A DNA stretch of 64,000 nucleotides from Sphingobacteriaceae bacterium. GTDB lineage: Bacteria; Bacteroidota; Bacteroidia; Sphingobacteriales; Sphingobacteriaceae. Below, one piece after another: positions 46,902-55,362 of the stretch. Numbering within the stretch: the first letter of the stretch is position 1; each line of letters starts with the position of its first letter. The position numbers and the translations under genes are program-made. The stretch covers positions 232,512 to 296,511 of the forward strand of contig JAGIAD010000004.1 in NCBI GenBank assembly GCA_017745075.1, in the 5' to 3' direction. The notes under the pieces were generated by a model that made no database searches, was not told where the DNA came from, and saw nothing but the letters and a program-made list of their open reading frames with translations.

Positions 46902-48233
46902 TTAGATGTACCTGTTGATTAAGTTTTCAAGATATTCTTGCTTTCCGCTGCGTACCTCTGGCTCTCCATTTTCTGCTGCGTAATTCCTTAAGTCTTCTAA
47001 ACTTAGTTTGCCCTGTTCAAATTCGGCACCCTTTCCGTTATCAAATGAAGCATAGCGATCTGACCTTATTTTTTTGTAATCAGATTTTTGGAGAATGGCA
47101 TCGGCAGTGATTAATGCCCTTGCAAAGATATCCATACCACCTATATGTGCATAGAATAAGTCCCTCGGATCGGTAGAGTTACGGCGGATTTTCGCATCAA
47201 AGTTTACGCCTCCACCCTGTAAGCCACCGCCTTCTAAAATAATCAGCATGGTTTCCGTTAGTTCGTTAATATCGTTCGGGAACTGATCGGTATCCCAGCC
47301 ATTTTGATAATCGCCACGGTTTGCGTCAATAGAACCCAATAAGCCATTATCTACTGCAACCTGCAATTCATGCTGGAAAGTATGGCCGGCCAGGGTAGCG
47401 TGGTTAACTTCCAGATTTAACTTAAAGTCGGCCAGGAGGTCGTATTGTTGTAAAAAGCCTTTTACAGTTGCCGCATCGTAATCGTACTGGTGTTTAGAAG
47501 GTTCGCATGGTTTCGGTTCAATAAAGAAAGTTCCTTTGAAACCTTGTTTGCGCGCATAATCTTTAGCGGTATGTAAGAATTTTGCCAAATGCTCCTGCTC
47601 ACGTTTCATGTTGGTGTTCAATAAGCTCATATAGCCTTCTCTTCCTCCCCAGAACACATAATTTTCGCCACCAAGGGCAATCGTAGCATCTAAAGCGGCT
47701 TTAACCTGCGCAGCTCCATGCGCTAACACATGAAAATCGGGATTGGTAGCTGCACCGTTCATGTAGCGCTTGTGGCTAAATAAATTTGCAGTTCCCCAAA
47801 GTAATTTTACACCGCTATCTGCCTGTTTTTGCTTGGCATATTCAACAAGGGCCTGTAACCTGCGTTCGTTTTCGGCAACATCGTCGGTATAATCTACCAC
47901 ATCCACATCATGGAAACAATAATACGGAATCTGCATTTTAGTGATAAATTCAAAGGCTGCATCCATTTTATCTTTTGCTCTTTCTACTGCATCTTTTTTT
48001 TCATCCCAGGGGAAAATATGGGTTGCACCTCCAAACGGATCGGCACCATTGCCATTAAATGAATGCCAATACGCACAGGCAAACTTAAAATGGTCCTTCA
48101 TGGTTTTGCCCGCTACTACTTTGTTGGCATCATACCATCTAAATGCTAGGGGGTTATTGCTTTCCAGCCCTTCAAACTTGATCTGCTCAATGCCTTTGAA
48201 AAATTCTGTTGCTCCTGTTACTACTTTTGTCAT
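46902..48233 (-). CDS. xylA: Xylose isomerase
   Basis: 443 residues from the ATG at 48233; a GTG 33 bases upstream would add a lysine-rich leader of poor quality. It converts D-xylose to D-xylulose using divalent metal. Motifs of the large (class II) enzyme are present: YCFHDVDV with the catalytic His, [27 protein letters not shown] with metal ligands, and [13 protein letters not shown]. It follows xylB by about 125 bases that hold a small inverted repeat. Confidence 0.95.
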   Translation of the reverse strand: MTKVVTGATEFFKGIEQIKFEGLESNNPLAFRWYDANKVVAGKTMKDHFKFACAYWHSFNGNGADPFGGATHIFPWDEKKDAVERAKDKMDAAFEFITKMQIPYYCFHDVDVVDYTDDVAENERRLQALVEYAKQKQADSGVKLLWGTANLFSHKRYMNGAATNPDFHVLAHGAAQVKAALDATIALGGENYVFWGGREGYMSLLNTNMKREQEHLAKFLHTAKDYARKQGFKGTFFIEPKPCEPSKHQYDYDAATVKGFLQQYDLLADFKLNLEVNHATLAGHTFQHELQVAVDNGLLGSIDANRGDYQNGWDTDQFPNDINELTETMLIILEGGGLQGGGVNFDAKIRRNSTDPRDLFYAHIGGMDIFARALITADAILQKSDYKKIRSDRYASFDNGKGAEFEQGKLSLEDLRNYAAENGEPEVRSGKQEYLENLINRYI

Positions 48234-48265
48234 GTTTTTTGTTTTTTTGGTTGGGGTTGACGGCA

Positions 48266-48357
48266 CATGGCCTATAGTTTATTAGTTCATGGTCTTTGGT
48301 TGATAGCTTATAACCAATTTATATCTGAACTATTAAACCATGAGCCATGAACCAAAT
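48266..48357. repeat. Imperfect inverted repeat between xylB and xylA
   Basis: CATGGCCTATAGTTTATTAG (48267-48286) is repeated inverted by the text ending CCATGAGCCATGAACC. The phrase GGCTCATGGTTTA also occurs at 51130-51142 next to tadA, so this is a dispersed intergenic motif. In the xyl transcript it would form a hairpin between two genes. Confidence 0.5.
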
Positions 48358-49839
48358 TTATTTTGCTAATTGTTTTTCTAAAATTTCTTTCCAATCCTGA
48401 TAGATTGTTTCGTATGCAGCTGAGTGTTGCGGTGTTAAAGTGTTAATTATCTTGTGGTTGCTAAAAGCTTCTTCTGTACTTTTAAAAATTCCGGCACCAA
48501 TACCTGCACCTAAGGCAGCACCTACACTACCGTCGTTTTCATAAAGTTCAACCGGAATGCCTGTAACGTCTACAAAAGTTTGTGCAAATACTTCACTTAA
48601 AAACAGGTTAGCCCTTCCGGCACGGATTACTTTAGGTCGCATGCCATTTTCGCGCATGATATCCAATCCATAACGGAAAGAAAAAGCAATCCCTTCCTGT
48701 ACAGCCCTGAAGATATCAGATTGATTGTGGAGGTTTAAATCGATGCCCAATAACTCTGCGCCAGTATATTGGTTGTTTAGCATTCGCTCTGCCCCATTTC
48801 CGAAGGGAAGTACTTTTAAACCATTACTCCCTATTGGTGCTTTTGATGCCAGGATATTCAGGTCAGCATAGGTAGACTGTGCGGCTAAATTATGTTTTGC
48901 CCAACGGTACATGCTGCCGGTACCATTAATGCACAGTAAAACCCCTGTGTGTTTTTTTTCGGCTGAATAGGTTACGTGCGCAAAAGTGTTCACTCTCGAT
49001 TGTTTATCATAAGTAAGTCCGTCGCTCACGCCGTAAATTACGCCAGATGTTCCGGCTGTAGCGGCAACCTCGCCAGGTTTTAACACGTTTAGAGAAAGCG
49101 CGTTGTTCGGCTGATCGCCCGCTTTATAAGCTACGGGAATACCTGTTGTTAAGCCCAGCGAGCCGGCAATATCGGCGGTTAAATAACCATGTTCAGAAAA
49201 CAGGGGTTTCACAGTTGGGATAAGGTTGGCCGAAATGCCATAATAATTCATCACATCTTCAGAAATTTCATGGTTTTGAAAATCCCAGAAAATGCCTTCA
49301 GATAATGCAGAAATGCTGGTTGTAATTTCTCCTGTTAATTTCATTGCAATGAAATCGCCTGGCAGCATTATTTTATCGATTCGGTTATAAATCTCCGGTT
49401 CATTTGCTTTTACCCAGGCCAGTTTTGAGGCGGTGAAGTTTCCGGGAGAGTTTAACAGGTGTTTTAACGATTTTTCGTGCCCGATTGCCTCAAAAGCATC
49501 ATTGCCCAATTCAACGGCCCGGCTATCGCACCAAATAATGCTGTCGCGGAGTACCTGTTTGTTTTTATCTACAACAACCAATCCGTGCATTTGGTAAGCA
49601 ATACCAATGGCTTTAATCTCCTTAGGATCAAACGAGCCGGTTGAATTTAACTTTAAAATGGCCTGCTGAATATTTTGCCACCAATCATTGGGTGATTGTT
49701 CTGCCCAGCCTGATTGTAAAGATTTGATCGCTGTTTCCTCTTCCGGATATTGAGCTGTTGCTACATTTTTTTGCGTAGCAATTTCAACAACTGCAACTTT
49801 TATAGATGAGGTTCCTAAATCAATTCCTAATAAATACAT
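48358..49839 (-). CDS. xylB: Xylulokinase
   Basis: 493 residues. It phosphorylates D-xylulose to xylulose-5-phosphate, feeding the pentose phosphate pathway. FGGY-kinase features are the N-terminal phosphate loop LLGIDLGTSSIKV, MHGLVVVD with the substrate Met-His, and late YENDGSVGAALGAGIGAG. First gene of the operon. A complete promoter and palindromic operator are visible immediately upstream. Confidence 0.95.
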   Translation of the reverse strand: MYLLGIDLGTSSIKVAVVEIATQKNVATAQYPEEETAIKSLQSGWAEQSPNDWWQNIQQAILKLNSTGSFDPKEIKAIGIAYQMHGLVVVDKNKQVLRDSIIWCDSRAVELGNDAFEAIGHEKSLKHLLNSPGNFTASKLAWVKANEPEIYNRIDKIMLPGDFIAMKLTGEITTSISALSEGIFWDFQNHEISEDVMNYYGISANLIPTVKPLFSEHGYLTADIAGSLGLTTGIPVAYKAGDQPNNALSLNVLKPGEVAATAGTSGVIYGVSDGLTYDKQSRVNTFAHVTYSAEKKHTGVLLCINGTGSMYRWAKHNLAAQSTYADLNILASKAPIGSNGLKVLPFGNGAERMLNNQYTGAELLGIDLNLHNQSDIFRAVQEGIAFSFRYGLDIMRENGMRPKVIRAGRANLFLSEVFAQTFVDVTGIPVELYENDGSVGAALGAGIGAGIFKSTEEAFSNHKIINTLTPQHSAAYETIYQDWKEILEKQLAK

Positions 49840-49864
49840 GCTTTTAAGTTAATTTTATATTTGG

Positions 49865-49884
49865 TTATGCAAACGGTTGCATAA
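49865..49884. promoter_or_regulatory. Xylose-operon operator 1
   Basis: TTATGCAAACGGTTGCATAA: 18 of 20 positions are self-complementary around a central CG, a LacI-family style site. It overlaps the -7 box and presumed start of xylB transcription, so binding would repress. Its core CAAACGGTTG recurs inverted at 49942. No matching regulator gene is adjacent. Confidence 0.72.
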
Positions 49885-49912
49885 AGATAGGCGTAAAAAT
49901 ATAAAACGCAAA
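49882..49912 (-). promoter_or_regulatory. xylB promoter
   Basis: On the - strand TTTG (49912-49909), 19 bases, then TATCTTTA (49889-49882), one base short of the TAnnTTTG consensus. The spacing is that of the Bacteroidota housekeeping promoter. Confidence 0.72.
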
Positions 49913-49941
49913 TTTTTTGCAAAATCTCTTTGATTTTAATA

Positions 49942-49951
49942 CAACCGTTTG
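49942..49951. promoter_or_regulatory. Xylose-operon operator 2 (core only)
   Basis: CAACCGTTTG is the exact reverse complement of the operator 1 core. Centre-to-centre distance is 72 bases. It lies upstream of the -33 box and could support looping or serve the divergent csaA gene. Confidence 0.6.
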
Positions 49952-50022
49952 AATTGCGTTTGATCTTATTTTAGACTACAAGTGAATAATTTATATTTTT
50001 GCTGGCAATACATTAATTTTTT

Positions 50023-50358
50023 ATGGAACAGATTACCTGGAGTGATTTCGAAAAGGTAGAATTAAGAGTGGGCACTATTTTAGAGGCTTTTGAATTTCCC
50101 GAAGCCAGAAAACCCGCCTATAAAGTAAAAGTAGATTTTGGGGAATTTGGCATTAAAATGAGTAGTGCACAGATTACAAAACATTATAAACTGGAAGAAT
50201 TACCTGGAAAACAGATTGTAGGTGTCATTAATTTTCCTAAAAAACAGATCGGCAAATTTATGTCCGAATTTTTGGTAACCGGATTTGCCGATGAAAATGG
50301 CGATATTGTGTTAACGGCTGTACAAGGCAAGGTGCCGAACGGGAGTAAGTTGATTTAG
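50023..50358 (+). CDS. csaA: CsaA-type tRNA-binding domain protein
   Basis: 111 residues forming a single EMAP-II-like OB fold (WSDFEKVELRVGTILEAFEFPEARKPAYKVKVDFG). CsaA is described as an export-related chaperone that also binds tRNA. The length matches the family. TATTTTTG, a match to the -7 consensus, lies about 22 bases upstream of the start. The structured element copy B begins 115 bases after its stop. Confidence 0.88.
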   Translation: MEQITWSDFEKVELRVGTILEAFEFPEARKPAYKVKVDFGEFGIKMSSAQITKHYKLEELPGKQIVGVINFPKKQIGKFMSEFLVTGFADENGDIVLTAVQGKVPNGSKLI

Positions 50359-50473
50359 TAGCATATTTCTCATTTTCCCGCAGATTTAAAAGATAACACA
50401 CGCGGATCGACGCAGATTCCGAAGCAATTTAAAATGTTAAATTCTGCGGCTTTCATCAGCGCCGATCTGCAGG

Positions 50474-50578
50474 AAAATAGCCCTGATTGAAGTGGAAAGC
50501 ACGCAAGCGAGGAACGAGTGCGGACTTGGAATGGAAAGCAGGACTGCAGTAACCGATGAGCACTTGTATTGCGCTTCA
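50474..50578 (+). ncRNA. Structured RNA-like intergenic element, copy B
   Basis: Begins AATAGCCCTGATTGAAG, then AAAGCACGCAA, a variable hairpin region (GCAC facing GTGC), GGACTTGGAATGGAAAGCAG, GTAACC and TTGCGCTTC. Same block order as copy A on the other strand at 44826-44938. It fills most of the 295-base gap between csaA and tadA, downstream of csaA on the same strand. Confidence 0.55.
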
Positions 50579-50641
50579 AAGATCAATTACACTCTGGAAG
50601 TTTACAGCACATCTGAGCAGTAAAACTATTGAACTATACTC

Positions 50642-50649
50642 TATATTTG
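50642..50649 (+). promoter_or_regulatory. -7 box abutting the tadA start
   Basis: TATATTTG matches TAnnTTTG and ends four bases before the ATG at 50654, predicting a leaderless message. Confidence 0.55.
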
Positions 50650-50653
50650 TTCC

Positions 50654-51121
50654 ATGAGTTTTTACAATTTCGAAAATACCGATCCTGAGCAAGAAGATAT
50701 CCATTATATGAAATTAGCTTTAGAAGAAGCAAAAAAAGCTTTGGCTGATGATGAAATTCCGATAGGCGCCATAGTGGTAAGTAAAAACAGGATTATTGGC
50801 CGCGGCTATAACTTAACCGAACGCTTTAATGATGTTACTGCGCATGCCGAAATGCAGGCTTTCACTTCTGCTGCGCAAACTATCGGAGCAAAATATTTAA
50901 GGGATTGTACCCTATATGTAACCATAGAGCCTTGTGTAATGTGTGCTGGTGCGAGTTACTGGACGCAGATTGGGCGGATTGTTTACGGAGCCCGCGAAGA
51001 AAAAAGAGGTTTTATCTCCAAAAATGCAAATCTGCTCCATCCTAAAACGGTGTTAAAAGGCGGTGTAATGGCAGATGAGTGTGGAGCGCTGATGAAAGGT
51101 TTCTTTGCAAAGAAAAGATGA
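50654..51121 (+). CDS. tadA: tRNA adenosine(34) deaminase
   Basis: 155 residues. It deaminates the wobble adenosine of tRNA-Arg(ACG) to inosine. The zinc site is complete: His64 and catalytic Glu66 in AHAEMQ, Cys94 and Cys97 in EPCVMCAGA. Length and the N-terminal DIHYMKLALEEAKKA fit TadA rather than guanine or cytidine deaminases. It is monocistronic, with the insertion sequence downstream. Confidence 0.92.
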   Translation: MSFYNFENTDPEQEDIHYMKLALEEAKKALADDEIPIGAIVVSKNRIIGRGYNLTERFNDVTAHAEMQAFTSAAQTIGAKYLRDCTLYVTIEPCVMCAGASYWTQIGRIVYGAREEKRGFISKNANLLHPKTVLKGGVMADECGALMKGFFAKKR

Positions 51122-51170
51122 GTTAAATGGCTCATGGTTTATAGTTCATAGGCAAGCGGGCTATTTTACT

Positions 51171-51191
51171 ATTCATCGTCCTCGTTTGCAA
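51171..51191. repeat. Left half of a CCTCGTT palindromic repeat, split by the insertion sequence
   Basis: TTCATCGTCCTCGTTTGCAA matches the reverse complement of 13923-13948 up to the insertion point. The expected continuation CGAG appears at 52798, on the far side of the element. Confidence 0.6.
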
Positions 51192-51303
51192 CCATAGCCG
51201 TTAACTTAATTTTCAAACTGCAGATTTTAAGTTGATTATTGAACAAGGCTTCGCCATTGTGCGAAGCAATTAGATTTTTCCCATATTTGTTTTTTTATTA
51301 GTT

Positions 51304-51341
51304 AAAAGGCGGTTAGTTCTGAGCGGAAATACCGCCTTTTT
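51304..51341 (+). terminator. Terminator-like hairpin inside the insertion sequence
   Basis: AAAAGGCGGT (51304-51313) and ACCGCCTTTT (51331-51340) pair perfectly over 10 bp and run into T. Such hairpins near element ends limit read-through into the transposase gene. Confidence 0.8.
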
Positions 51342-51507
51342 CTACTTAAAAATAGTGTTTTTTTTTTTGAAAACGGACTGATTTTGTAAGGGAAAAAGTG
51401 CCTTATTTCTTTCATCGGATAGGATTTCCGAGCGCTCAATAAATATTCTTGAAGCAGAGCTAAACCTCCTGCTTGATCTTAACCAGGTTCATGCCGACGC
51501 CCGTGAG

Positions 51508-52776
51508 GTGGGGTTTATGAAACGTGCTTCAAAACTCGCCCCTGAACATTTTCTGGAATGTATGATGTTCGCTGAAGAGGAACATGGCCAGCTCAGCCTA
51601 CAGGACTCTTGCAATGATATCCTGCTCCACAACGGGGTCCGTGTTAGTAAGGTTGCATTACATAAGCGTTTTAATGATAACAGTGTTGATTTTGTCAGGA
51701 AAGTCCTTGCCCGGCAGATGCTGGCTAAAATGGAGTTTTCCAGTCAAAGGGACTGGTCAGGTTTCTCTGCGGTTATCATTTCTGATTCATGTAAATTCCA
51801 GTTGCCAAAAGGGCTTTCAGAGGCATATCCACCTATAGGACGGTTTGCTGCTGGGAATTCACTTATGAACATGCAGTATGCACTGGATCTCAAAAGTGGC
51901 AGTTGGAGAACTCTTGAGTTCAGGCAGGCAAGGGAAAATGATCAGGGATATTCGGGAACGCATTTAAATAAAATAGAAAAGGGCGAGCTGCACATCCGTG
52001 ACCTGGGCTATATTACCCACACTTACCTTTTAGGAGTTATTCGGCGAGAAGCCTACTTCCTCAACAGGCTGCATACTTCATGTAGGCCTGTTGAGGTAAG
52101 AACGGGAAAGAGCATTAACCTGACGCAAAAACATCAGCAAATGATAGCTGGCAAACAAAACATTAGTGAGATGCTAATCACCATAGGAAAAGGTAATGAA
52201 ACTATTGAATGCAGACTTGTTGCAGTACCTGTTCCCCGGCAGGTATGGGAAGAAAGGATTAGGAAAGCTAACATCCAGGCAAAAAGACAGGGCTATACGC
52301 TAACAGAAGAATATAAAAGCAGGGCAAGATTTAGCCTGTTTATAACTAATGTAGAAAGCGATAAGCTCCAAACAGAAATGGTCGCAGAACTTTACCGTTT
52401 GAGGTGGCAGATTGAACTAATGTTCAAAAGCTGGAAATCACTTTTCGGTATACACAAAGTAAGAGCAGTTAAAAAAGCCCGTCTGGAATGTCAGCTTTTC
52501 GCCAAGTTACTCCGGATAGTGGTAAACTGGAAGATATACCGGTTTATCGATTCAATAGCTGAACAGAGGTTTAAAGACCGGTCATTTTCGATGTGGAAAG
52601 TTTTCAAATACCTAAGAACCATAACTGAATCCATCAGAGAAATGGTAACAAAAGAAATAAGCGTGCTGAAATGGTATAACAGGTATATTATCCAAATGAT
52701 CGAATCATTATTGCTCGAACCCAAAAAAGGAAAAAAAGCCGCATTCCAAATCCTAAATGAAATTTTTAGAGTTTAG
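51508..52776 (+). CDS. IS4-family transposase
   Basis: 422 residues from GTG at 51508. The DDE triad is readable: Asp93 in ISDSCKF, Asp165 in IRDLGYI, Glu303 inside the family signature Y296-x2-R299-x3-E303-x6-K310. The start is uncertain. The frame is open upstream to 51382 and the upstream codons (ILEAELNLLLDLNQVHADAREVGF) look like the usual first helix of IS4 transposases, yet no ATG, GTG or TTG occurs there. Either a rare start (ATT at 51424) is used or the N-terminus has been lost. It stops one base before the right inverted repeat. Confidence 0.87.
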   Translation: MGFMKRASKLAPEHFLECMMFAEEEHGQLSLQDSCNDILLHNGVRVSKVALHKRFNDNSVDFVRKVLARQMLAKMEFSSQRDWSGFSAVIISDSCKFQLPKGLSEAYPPIGRFAAGNSLMNMQYALDLKSGSWRTLEFRQARENDQGYSGTHLNKIEKGELHIRDLGYITHTYLLGVIRREAYFLNRLHTSCRPVEVRTGKSINLTQKHQQMIAGKQNISEMLITIGKGNETIECRLVAVPVPRQVWEERIRKANIQAKRQGYTLTEEYKSRARFSLFITNVESDKLQTEMVAELYRLRWQIELMFKSWKSLFGIHKVRAVKKARLECQLFAKLLRIVVNWKIYRFIDSIAEQRFKDRSFSMWKVFKYLRTITESIREMVTKEISVLKWYNRYIIQMIESLLLEPKKGKKAAFQILNEIFRV

Positions 52777-52905
52777 GTTAACGGCTATGGTTTGTAACGA
52801 GCGTTGAATAGAATATCGTTTACAACGATAAAATCGTGTAACTATTTACGCACTCGTTTGGAAACGAGCGCAAGCATGATGGAGAAATAATCAACCTATC
52901 TGCAA

Positions 52906-52944
52906 CTTTAACCCCCTTTTAAGCCCTCTTTAATCCCCCTTTAA
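52906..52944 (+). promoter_or_regulatory. 17-base direct repeat upstream of the metal efflux operon
   Basis: CTTTAACCCCCTTTTAA (52906-52922) and CTTTAATCCCCCTTTAA (52928-52944) match at 15 of 17 positions with a 22-base period, two helix turns. They end 12 bases before the -7 box of the operon. A regulator bound on one face of the helix is the obvious model. Confidence 0.5.
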
Positions 52945-52955
52945 TTCGGCAAGAA

Positions 52956-52963
52956 TAGTTTTG
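52956..52963 (+). promoter_or_regulatory. -7 box abutting the efflux operon start
   Basis: TAGTTTTG matches TAnnTTTG and ends four bases before the ATG at 52968, predicting a leaderless message. Confidence 0.52.
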
Positions 52964-52967
52964 CGGG

Positions 52968-54239
52968 ATGAAAAGATTATATACCTTGTTCATTTTCATT
53001 CTGACCTTAACAACCAGGGCAGCTTTAGCACAAACCGATACGCTAAGCTTAAACCTGAGCCAGGCAGAAAGCCTCTTTTTAAAAAACAATTACGACCTCC
53101 TGGCAAGTAATTATGAGATCGACCGGGCAAAGGCCGAAATCATTACCGCCAAACTGTTTGAGAACCCAACGCTTGAGTACGAAAATCTTTTTTACAACCA
53201 CGAAACAAAGAAATTCTTGCAAACCTCTTATGCCAATGGCCAGTATGCAGGGTCTATTTCGCAATTGTTCAAACTCGCCGGCAAACGCAACAAGAACATC
53301 AAGCTCGCCCAAACAGGGGTTAAACTGGCAGAATATGAATATTTCGATCTGTTAAGGACACTGAAGTTCGAACTTGTTAATACTTTTTACAAAGCCTATT
53401 TCACCGCACAATCTGTAAAGGTTTATCAGGAACAAATCAGCTCCACCGATCAATTGCTGAAAGCTTACGATCTTCAATTAAAAATGGGCAATGTTGCGGC
53501 AAAAGATGTAATCAGAATCAAATCATTGCTGATTAACCTCAAAGCTGAAGAAGCAGGGCTACTGAACGAACTGGAAGATCACTACAAAGACCTGAAATTG
53601 TTATGTGGTTTAGGTGCCGGTACATCGCTTGTTTTGGCCGCAGATCAGGAAGCCTTTAAAAACCAGTCGATTGATAAAATTCCCTATAGTTTACTGCTCG
53701 ATTCGGCCAGGACCAACCGTGCCGACCTTAAAATGGCCAAAACCGATCTGCTTTATAACGAGCGCAATTTAAAACTTCAAAAAGCAATGGCTATCCCCGA
53801 CGTAGAAATTGCATTAAGCTACGATCTAAAAGGTAATTACCCTGAAAAATACACGGGTTTGGGATTAAAAATCCCCCTTCCGCTTTTCTCCAGAAACCAG
53901 GGCGAAATTAAAAAAGCGCAGGTAGGTATTGCAGCTGCCAATACGAATATCAAAAAACAGGAGACCCTGCTCGAAAACGAGGTATTTAACAGCTATAAAA
54001 CAGCTTTACGCAACGAAAAACTGTATACAGAGATCGATCCCGCCTTCAGTAGCGACTTTAACACGCTCATTTCAGGACTGATCAAAAATTTCAAGGCAAG
54101 AAATATCAGCCTGATCGAATTTTTAGACCTCTATGATGCCTATAAAGAAAATACACTGCAACTGAACAAACTCCAGTTCGAAAGAATGAGTACCCGTGCT
54201 GAACTCAATTATGTAACCGGCTCTAATATTTTTAAATAA
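52968..54239 (+). CDS. TolC/CzcC-family outer membrane efflux protein
   Basis: 423 residues with a signal peptide ending near ALAQT (residue 22). Two long coiled-coil repeats (for example LSQAESLFLKNNYDLLASNYEIDRAKAEIITAKLFENPTLEYE and its second half from residue 230) form the trimeric outer membrane channel. It is first in the tripartite operon, with 5 bases to the adaptor gene. The CusA/CzcA-type pump downstream points to heavy-metal export (Co, Zn, Cd, Cu or Ag). Confidence 0.88.
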   Translation: MKRLYTLFIFILTLTTRAALAQTDTLSLNLSQAESLFLKNNYDLLASNYEIDRAKAEIITAKLFENPTLEYENLFYNHETKKFLQTSYANGQYAGSISQLFKLAGKRNKNIKLAQTGVKLAEYEYFDLLRTLKFELVNTFYKAYFTAQSVKVYQEQISSTDQLLKAYDLQLKMGNVAAKDVIRIKSLLINLKAEEAGLLNELEDHYKDLKLLCGLGAGTSLVLAADQEAFKNQSIDKIPYSLLLDSARTNRADLKMAKTDLLYNERNLKLQKAMAIPDVEIALSYDLKGNYPEKYTGLGLKIPLPLFSRNQGEIKKAQVGIAAANTNIKKQETLLENEVFNSYKTALRNEKLYTEIDPAFSSDFNTLISGLIKNFKARNISLIEFLDLYDAYKENTLQLNKLQFERMSTRAELNYVTGSNIFK

Positions 54240-54244
54240 ATCTT

Positions 54245-55333
54245 ATGCAAAATCTTTATAAAAACACTTTAATAATTGTAGCAACCAGTTTGTTGTTTGC
54301 TTGTGGCGAACACAAAACAGCTGCACCTGATGATAAATTTGTCATCACCGATTCGCTGATCAACCGTTTGCTGATCGATACGGTGCAGCAGGCTAACAGC
54401 AAGACCGAACTTATATTTTCGGCCAAAATTGCCGCAAATGAAGAGCGCCGTTCTGAACTTTTCCCCGTGGTAAGCGGAACGGTAAACAGCGTTAGGGTAC
54501 GATTGGGCGATCAGGTTTCGAGCGGACAGACCTTAGCAACCCTTAGCAGTTCAGAAATGGCCGGTTTCGACAAGGAAGTTATTGCGGCCAATGCCGAGCT
54601 TAAAAATGCCGAGCGATCTGTAAAACAGGCCGAACAACTTTTTCAAAGCGGTTTATCATCTGCAAAAGAACTGGAAGAAGCCAAAAATGATTACCAGATC
54701 AAAAAAGCTGAAGCAAAGAGAGCCAATTCGGTACTAAAACTCAACGGTGGTAGCAATACGGGGTTATATGCCATTAAATCTCCCATAAACGGTTTTGTAA
54801 TTGAAAAAAATGTAACCCAGAACATGCATTTACGTGGCGATAACGATAAAAGCCTCTTCACCATTGCCGATCTTTCCAGTGTTTGGGCAATGATTAATAT
54901 TTACGAATCAGACATTTCGCGTATAAAGGCTGGCGACGAAGTCAGTCTATCAACCCTCTCCTATCCCGATAAAATTTTTAGTGGTAAAATAGAGAAACTT
55001 TACAATCAGGTAGATCAAGAGAGTAAGGTAATAAATGCACGTGTAGTGATCCAAAACCCAGGTTTTTTATTAAAACCTGGCATGCTCGGAACGGTAAAAG
55101 TTTCGGCAAATTCAGCCATTGATCTTCCTGTACTAAATTCGAGGTCGGTTATTTTCGATGAAAACAAAAATTATGTACTCGTACTTGGTCAGGATCATAA
55201 AATAAAAATCCAGAAAATTGAAATTGGCCGTAAAACTGCCGATAAAATCTACATCAGCAAAGGCGTAAATGCCGGCGACCGTATTATCGCATCTAAACAG
55301 GTTTTCTTATTCGAAAGCCTAAAAACACAATAA
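54245..55333 (+). CDS. RND efflux periplasmic adaptor (CzcB-like)
   Basis: 362 residues with a lipobox SLLFAC (Cys20), so it is a lipoprotein. Lipoyl-like halves flank a helical hairpin (ELFPVVSGTVNSVRVRLGDQVSSGQTLATL, then AVKQAEQLFQSGLSSAKELEEAKNDY-type helices, then IKSPINGFVIEK), followed by beta-barrel and membrane-proximal domains. It lacks the His-rich N-terminal metal-binding extension of some CzcB proteins. It links the pump to the outer membrane channel. Confidence 0.9.
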   Translation: MQNLYKNTLIIVATSLLFACGEHKTAAPDDKFVITDSLINRLLIDTVQQANSKTELIFSAKIAANEERRSELFPVVSGTVNSVRVRLGDQVSSGQTLATLSSSEMAGFDKEVIAANAELKNAERSVKQAEQLFQSGLSSAKELEEAKNDYQIKKAEAKRANSVLKLNGGSNTGLYAIKSPINGFVIEKNVTQNMHLRGDNDKSLFTIADLSSVWAMINIYESDISRIKAGDEVSLSTLSYPDKIFSGKIEKLYNQVDQESKVINARVVIQNPGFLLKPGMLGTVKVSANSAIDLPVLNSRSVIFDENKNYVLVLGQDHKIKIQKIEIGRKTADKIYISKGVNAGDRIIASKQVFLFESLKTQ

Positions 55334-55362
55334 AATTCTTTTCATCAATTAGATTATACATC

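Larger units (their letters stand above)
51191..52791 (+). mobile_element. Complete IS4-family insertion sequence, about 1.6 kb
   Basis: Perfect 15-bp terminal inverted repeats: ACCATAGCCGTTAAC at 51191-51205 and GTTAACGGCTATGGT at 52777-52791. Flanks TTTGCAA (51185-51191) and TTTGTAA (52791-52797) could be an imperfect 7-base target duplication. The left end before the transposase gene holds a terminator-like hairpin (51304-51340) that may block transcription entering from tadA. The transposase frame is open. Confidence 0.88.

Noticed and set aside
51128..51160. GGCTCATGGTTTATAGTTCATAG after tadA as a terminator
   Set aside because: It matches the dispersed xyl intergenic motif, but only one arm is present, so no hairpin can form.
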